Shown here: one piece after another, positions 35,884 through 39,541 of the stretch
Position numbering within the stretch: the first letter of the stretch is position 1
Layout: each line of letters opens with the position of its first letter
Origin: Pelargonium nanum
Lineage: Eukaryota > Streptophyta > Magnoliopsida > Geraniales > Geraniaceae
Direction of reading: 5' to 3'
DNA: 39,541 bases
Assembly: GCA_036897485.1 (NCBI GenBank)
Contig: JAYMTF010000333.1
Location: 1-39,541, forward strand
Notes under the pieces: model-generated
The model's input: only the letters and a program-made list of their open reading frames with translations
What the model was told of the DNA's origin: nothing
Database searches by the model: none
Translations under genes and position numbers: made by a program

Positions 35884-37090
35884 TCTCTCTCACTCTAGAA
35901 GGGTTCTAAAGTCATATGAAAAACAAAAGAAGAACCTTAGGAGACTAAAATAGTATTCTTGAATTGGTAATAGTTATCAATCACTTATCCAAAGTTAATA
36001 TAGGAATCAAAACAAGTTAAAGTCTTTAAAGGTTGATATTTTATGCATATAAGGGAGAAGAGAGGGACTAAAAAGAAGTAATAAAAAAAGGGAGGGGGAC
36101 ATATTCTAAATAGACTTAACAAATGTCATAGATAAGATGTACGGTATAAAGTAAATGCTTCGTTTCTTGTATGATTAATTAGTAGCAATATGAAGTTTGA
36201 AAATAATAATAAAATGAGGTGTAACTAGTTGGAAGAAATTATTTGGAAAAAAAAAATAATGCAAAAGCTAATAATTTATTATTTCAGATCGGACGATAAA
36301 AAAAATATAAAATTAGATGTTTAAAGATCAATCCACCCTACAAGGCCGACAAAGAAACCGATAACCTTAGCTAACTTGTAGGTCACTCGTTTCGCAGGCC
36401 AAAACGCAAACAAAAAGTACTCGACACTACTAAATTAAGTCAAAAGGACTAAAATATCATGAAAATTCGAAAGCAATTGAATACTCCCTCTCCACCTGAA
36501 GAGTGCGAAGAGAACGATATCATATGAAGCTTAAGACGACCGCGTAAAATTCGTTGTCGACCGCCCCTTGCCACTACCAGATTTTTCATCTGATTCGATA
36601 TCAAACTCGAATGATGATCTGAGGGCTTCAACCTAACCACCACCTTCTCTTTCCCTGCAATTGTCCCACGTACATACCAATAAAAAAAATCATTACGAAT
36701 CTACGTTGTTGTTCCACAAACTCAACTTGCTATCTTAACGCGAAAGACCACAATTAGTTATATGTCAATTAAAGAAACCGCTGCCGCTCTGAAAATCAGG
36801 CGCAATCGTATAAAAACTTTAGCAGACTCTCAAAACGATAGAGGGTTTGAAATAACAGTTAATATAAACTATTTTATCAAATCTATTAGAGTATCTCTTT
36901 TAAGGAAAATATTTTATCCAACATATTTTTACTTTATATGAATGATTTACCTTAATTTTCCCTAATACTCTCATCTATTAGAGGGGTTAATATTAATCAT
37001 ATAAAAACAAAAAAGAAGAACCTTGAGAAACAAGCATTATACTAAATTGTTATCTAAAGTTAGATTAGGAATCAAATCCAAGTAATAAAA
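35884..37090 (+). repeat. Duplicated segment upstream of the membrane-protein gene
   Basis: 35884-36020 and 36966-37090 share, in order, a TCTCTC...TAGA...GGGTT stretch, TCATAT followed by AAAAACAAAAGAAGAACCTT, and ATC(C/T)AAAGTTA...TAGGAATCAAA. Copies are about 1.08 kb apart. They may be element remnants or a local duplication. Confidence 0.55.
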
Positions 37091-37418
37091 AATGGAAATA
37101 GTAGTTGTTAAAAGAAGAGCTAGAGGGTGAGGGAATGGGAAAGGGTCCCACAGGACCACCTCAACATTTGTCCCCTTTTAAGAGGATAAGCTCCAAGACC
37201 ATTGTCATCAATGTTATGTTGTGTACATATATCAATCTAATGAAGTTGTAGCTACAGGACACCATAGTTTGGAATTGGAGGTGCTGCCCTCTTCTTCTTC
37301 CTCCTCTCCCTCCTTCAACTTCCAAAAGAAAATTCCACACACCTCCAATCTCCCATGAAACCCACCTTCTTTGATCCAATAATTCAACACTCCATACAAA
37401 TATTCAACACCTCCTCCA

Positions 37419-37431
37419 CTATTTATATTTC
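37419..37431 (+). promoter_or_regulatory. Putative TATA box of the membrane-protein gene
   Basis: TATTTATA lies in a C/A-rich region about 40 bp before the ATG at 37464. This would make the leader very short, so an upstream transcription start is also possible. Confidence 0.35.
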
Positions 37432-37463
37432 AACCCTTTTCTTGATTCTCTCCAACGGAAACT

Positions 37464-38408
37464 ATGGATTTCGGTGATTGGGAGCTCCTATCCGACGATG
37501 GCCTTCTTGATTTCTACGAGGACAACCACCAAATCATCCCCTCCGGCAACCACCGCCGTCGGAATTCCAATTCCAGTTCCAAATCCAAAAGTGTTTTCCA
37601 ATTGGAGGACTATTTTTCCCCCAATTCTCACAAAATCATCCGCCAAACGATTCCGACTCAGTTCGTTCCGGTCCCGATTCACTTCAATCCGGTGATCGGG
37701 ACCGATGAACTCGACGAGGAAGTCACCAAGCTTCCGATCGAGTCCAGCGTCGTTCCGATCGATCAAAAGGCCCTCCCAGCGGTGGAGGCCGGCGATCAGG
37801 AGGACGCCGCTAGCAGCCCAGTTTTCTTCGTGAAAATGAAGGAAACTGACCAATTTGTCGACATGAAAATGGACTCTCCGAAGTCCGGTTCCAGGGGAAT
37901 GTTCTTGCCTCCGATCGACGCCGCCGGAGTGTATCAGTTCGAGGACAGATCTGAGTCCGATTTAGACGGCGGCAAGATGAGCTCGCCGAGGATGAAGAAA
38001 ATAGAGATGGATGCGGCGGATGCGAAGGAGGGGGGGGGCTGGGAAGAGGACAACGGCGGCGTGAACATATGGAAGTGGAGCTTGACCGGAATCGGAGCTC
38101 TGTGCTCCTTCGGCGTCGCCGCCGCCACCGTCTGTATCATCATCTTCGGAAGCCAGCAGCACCAGCAGAACCACAAGCCTCGCTTCCAGATCTACACCAA
38201 TGACAAGGTTCGCAAAAACAAAATCTCATAATTTCCTTACAAATTTGATGATATTGAATTGAAAATTGAATGGAATTGTTTGTAAATGCAGAGGATGAAA
38301 CAAGTGGTGGTTCAGGCAACAAGATTGAATGAGGTGATATCAGGAGCAAGAGGAGTTCAAGTGGCCAGAGCTCACATAAGCTATGGAGGTTACTATGATG
38401 CAATTTAA
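37464..38408 (+). CDS. Plant protein of unknown function with one C-terminal membrane segment (DUF6821-like)
   Basis: Two exons, 37464-38207 and 38292-38408, join in frame to 286 aa. The N-terminus is MDFGDWELLSDDGLLDFYED, an acidic aromatic motif found at the start of a small plant family that I recall as DUF6821. The middle is hydrophilic, Ser/Asp-rich and probably disordered, with SPVFFVKMKETDQFVDMKM and FLPPID motifs. One membrane segment lies at about 206-228 (WSLTGIGALCSFGVAAATVC), after an acidic GGGWEEDNGG stretch. The C-terminal 58 residues are basic and end SYGGYYDAI. This layout suggests a tail-anchored or single-pass protein with the N-terminus in the cytosol (inference). Exon 1 is much richer in G+C than its surroundings and holds a run of nine G (38030-38038). 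The Arabidopsis neighbour of APRL7, At5g18130, appears to be the orthologue. The family name is from memory and less certain than the gene model. Confidence 0.85.
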
Positions 38409-39541
38409 TTAGGTATTTGGTTGTGTTTGATCAGTGATGTACATAAAAAGAGTTTGGGGATGATGATGATGATGATGATGATCCATCATCTATCTATGTC
38501 TATATCTATGTGTGTATAGATTCTGAATCCTGGGTTTGGATTCTTGAATCTTCATTATTATCATGTTATGGCTAGTTGGTCTATATGTGTCTTTTTGTTG
38601 TGTGGGGCTGGATCTTGATGCAAGTGGTGGTTGTTGTTGTTGTAGTAGTAGAGCTTGGCTCCACTCTCAAAAGGTTTACACTTGTCTTTGAGTTCATCTT
38701 AAACAATGTCAATCTTTTTAGTTAACATGAAATGGGTAACAATTCACAAGTAAAATCATGAATATGAGACTTGAATTTTATGAAGATAATGGGTGTTTTG
38801 AGTTCATCTTAAACAATGTCAATCTTTTTAGTTAAAATGAATTGGGTAACAATTTAATTTGGAGGCTTAGTCACGGACTTTTCTTTTGAAAATTGAATGA
38901 GAAGGAACATCAATAAATGAGATAGACAATTATTTTTAATGTTGTGGGCTTTGGTGGGGTTGAGTTTAAACAAATCAATTATGGTGATTGCTGACCACAT
39001 CAAACCAAACCATCAATTTTATTACTAACGGATTTGAGAGTTGTTTTTCATAATAAATTGCACCAAATCTTAAATGTATAATGAATATTAGAAATTTATA
39101 TTAGTCAATATTGATTGTAACAGTAAGTTTAATTTTGAGACTTGGGGAGTAAGTCTTTGGTGATATTTTATTTTGTGAAAAAAGAAAAAATCATGAAGAC
39201 AAAGAGATTGATTGAGAGTAATGACCCACCATACCATATGAAACCATATGTTAGTGTTTGAAAATAGACAATATAATGAAGAGGGTGTTGTAAATGTCAA
39301 AAAGAAAAAGGGTGGCGTGGGGTTCACTAGAAATTGATGACGCCACACCATCTATCTCGCTGTCTCCCTGTATCTATGTGTTGGGATTGGAATCTCTTTA
39401 TTCTACACCTCACTCCCCCAAACAATCATCAATTTATTTAGGGTAAATTGTCGACAACACCCTTGTACTTGTCAAAACAATTCAAATGGCCCTCGAGTAG
39501 TTTTCACTTCTATTTTGGCCCTTTAACTCGTTTATTTTTTT
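38409..39541. other. Downstream region of the membrane-protein gene
   Basis: The 3' untranslated region probably covers the first 200-300 bp, including a (GAT)n run at 38459-38482 and a GTT/GTA run near 38628-38650. A 58-bp duplication follows. The last 100 bp (from about 39437, AGGGTAAATTG) look like the edge of a dispersed repeat cut by the window end. No other gene is seen. Confidence 0.55.
38687..38854 (+). repeat. 58-bp direct duplication, period 110 bp
   Basis: 38687-38744 and 38797-38854 share TTTGAGTTCATCTTAAACAA and the following bases through GGGTAACAATT, with two mismatches. The high identity suggests a recent event. Confidence 0.9.

Larger units (their letters stand above)
30104..37463. 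other. Long intergenic region
   Basis: 7.4 kb without a convincing gene. It contains a perfect hairpin (30858-30940), a short GC-richer unrecognised stretch (31130-31390), an hAT-like copy (32190-32395), a diverged tandem array (33669-33925), a repeat with an internal 23-bp duplication (34605-34745), and two copies of a roughly 125-bp sequence (35884-36020 and 36966-37090). The other parts are AT-rich and unremarkable. Confidence 0.55.

Overview
This is nuclear DNA from a eudicot plant. The evidence is AT-rich sequence, genes broken by GT-AG introns of plant type, plant-specific gene families (AP2/ERF, nCBP, APRL, alpha-tubulin of the TUA3/TUA5 kind), and plant transposons including an Au-type SINE, a Stowaway MITE, a Ty1/copia remnant and CACTA and hAT debris. 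The genus cannot be named from the sequence alone.

Six protein genes can be built with every splice junction in frame. From left to right: a single-exon AP2/ERF factor like RAP2.11 (795-1664, +); an alpha-tubulin of 450 aa in five exons (3143-6672, -); a Cu/Zn superoxide dismutase of the CSD3 type, 156 aa in seven exons (9608-15736, +); nCBP, the class II eIF4E cap-binding protein, 225 aa in six exons (16869-19497, -); an APRL5/APRL7-like thioredoxin-fold protein of 301 aa in four exons (23147-30103, +); and a plant protein of unknown function with one C-terminal membrane segment, 286 aa in two exons (37464-38408, +).

Two introns of about 4.9 kb dominate the middle. SOD intron 5 holds an old copia element (5' LTR, primer binding site, long gag frame, decayed protease and integrase), an hAT-like element in that element's leader, and an Au-type SINE. 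APRL intron 1 holds a Stowaway MITE. The spacers (6.7-9.6, 19.5-23.1 and 30.1-37.5 kb) contain no convincing genes but many repeats: two copies of one tRNA-type SINE with target duplications, a CACTA terminus, dispersed hAT-like copies, a perfect 33-bp hairpin and several tandem or segmental duplications.

The genes do not form a pathway. Their order is the most informative feature. As I recall the Arabidopsis map, CSD3, nCBP, APRL7 and an unknown membrane protein are consecutive (At5g18100-At5g18130), and TUA3, TUA5 and RAP2.11 are consecutive elsewhere on the same arm (At5g19770-At5g19790). Here the two blocks are adjacent, which supports the orthology calls. I saw no sign of a wholly new multi-gene system.
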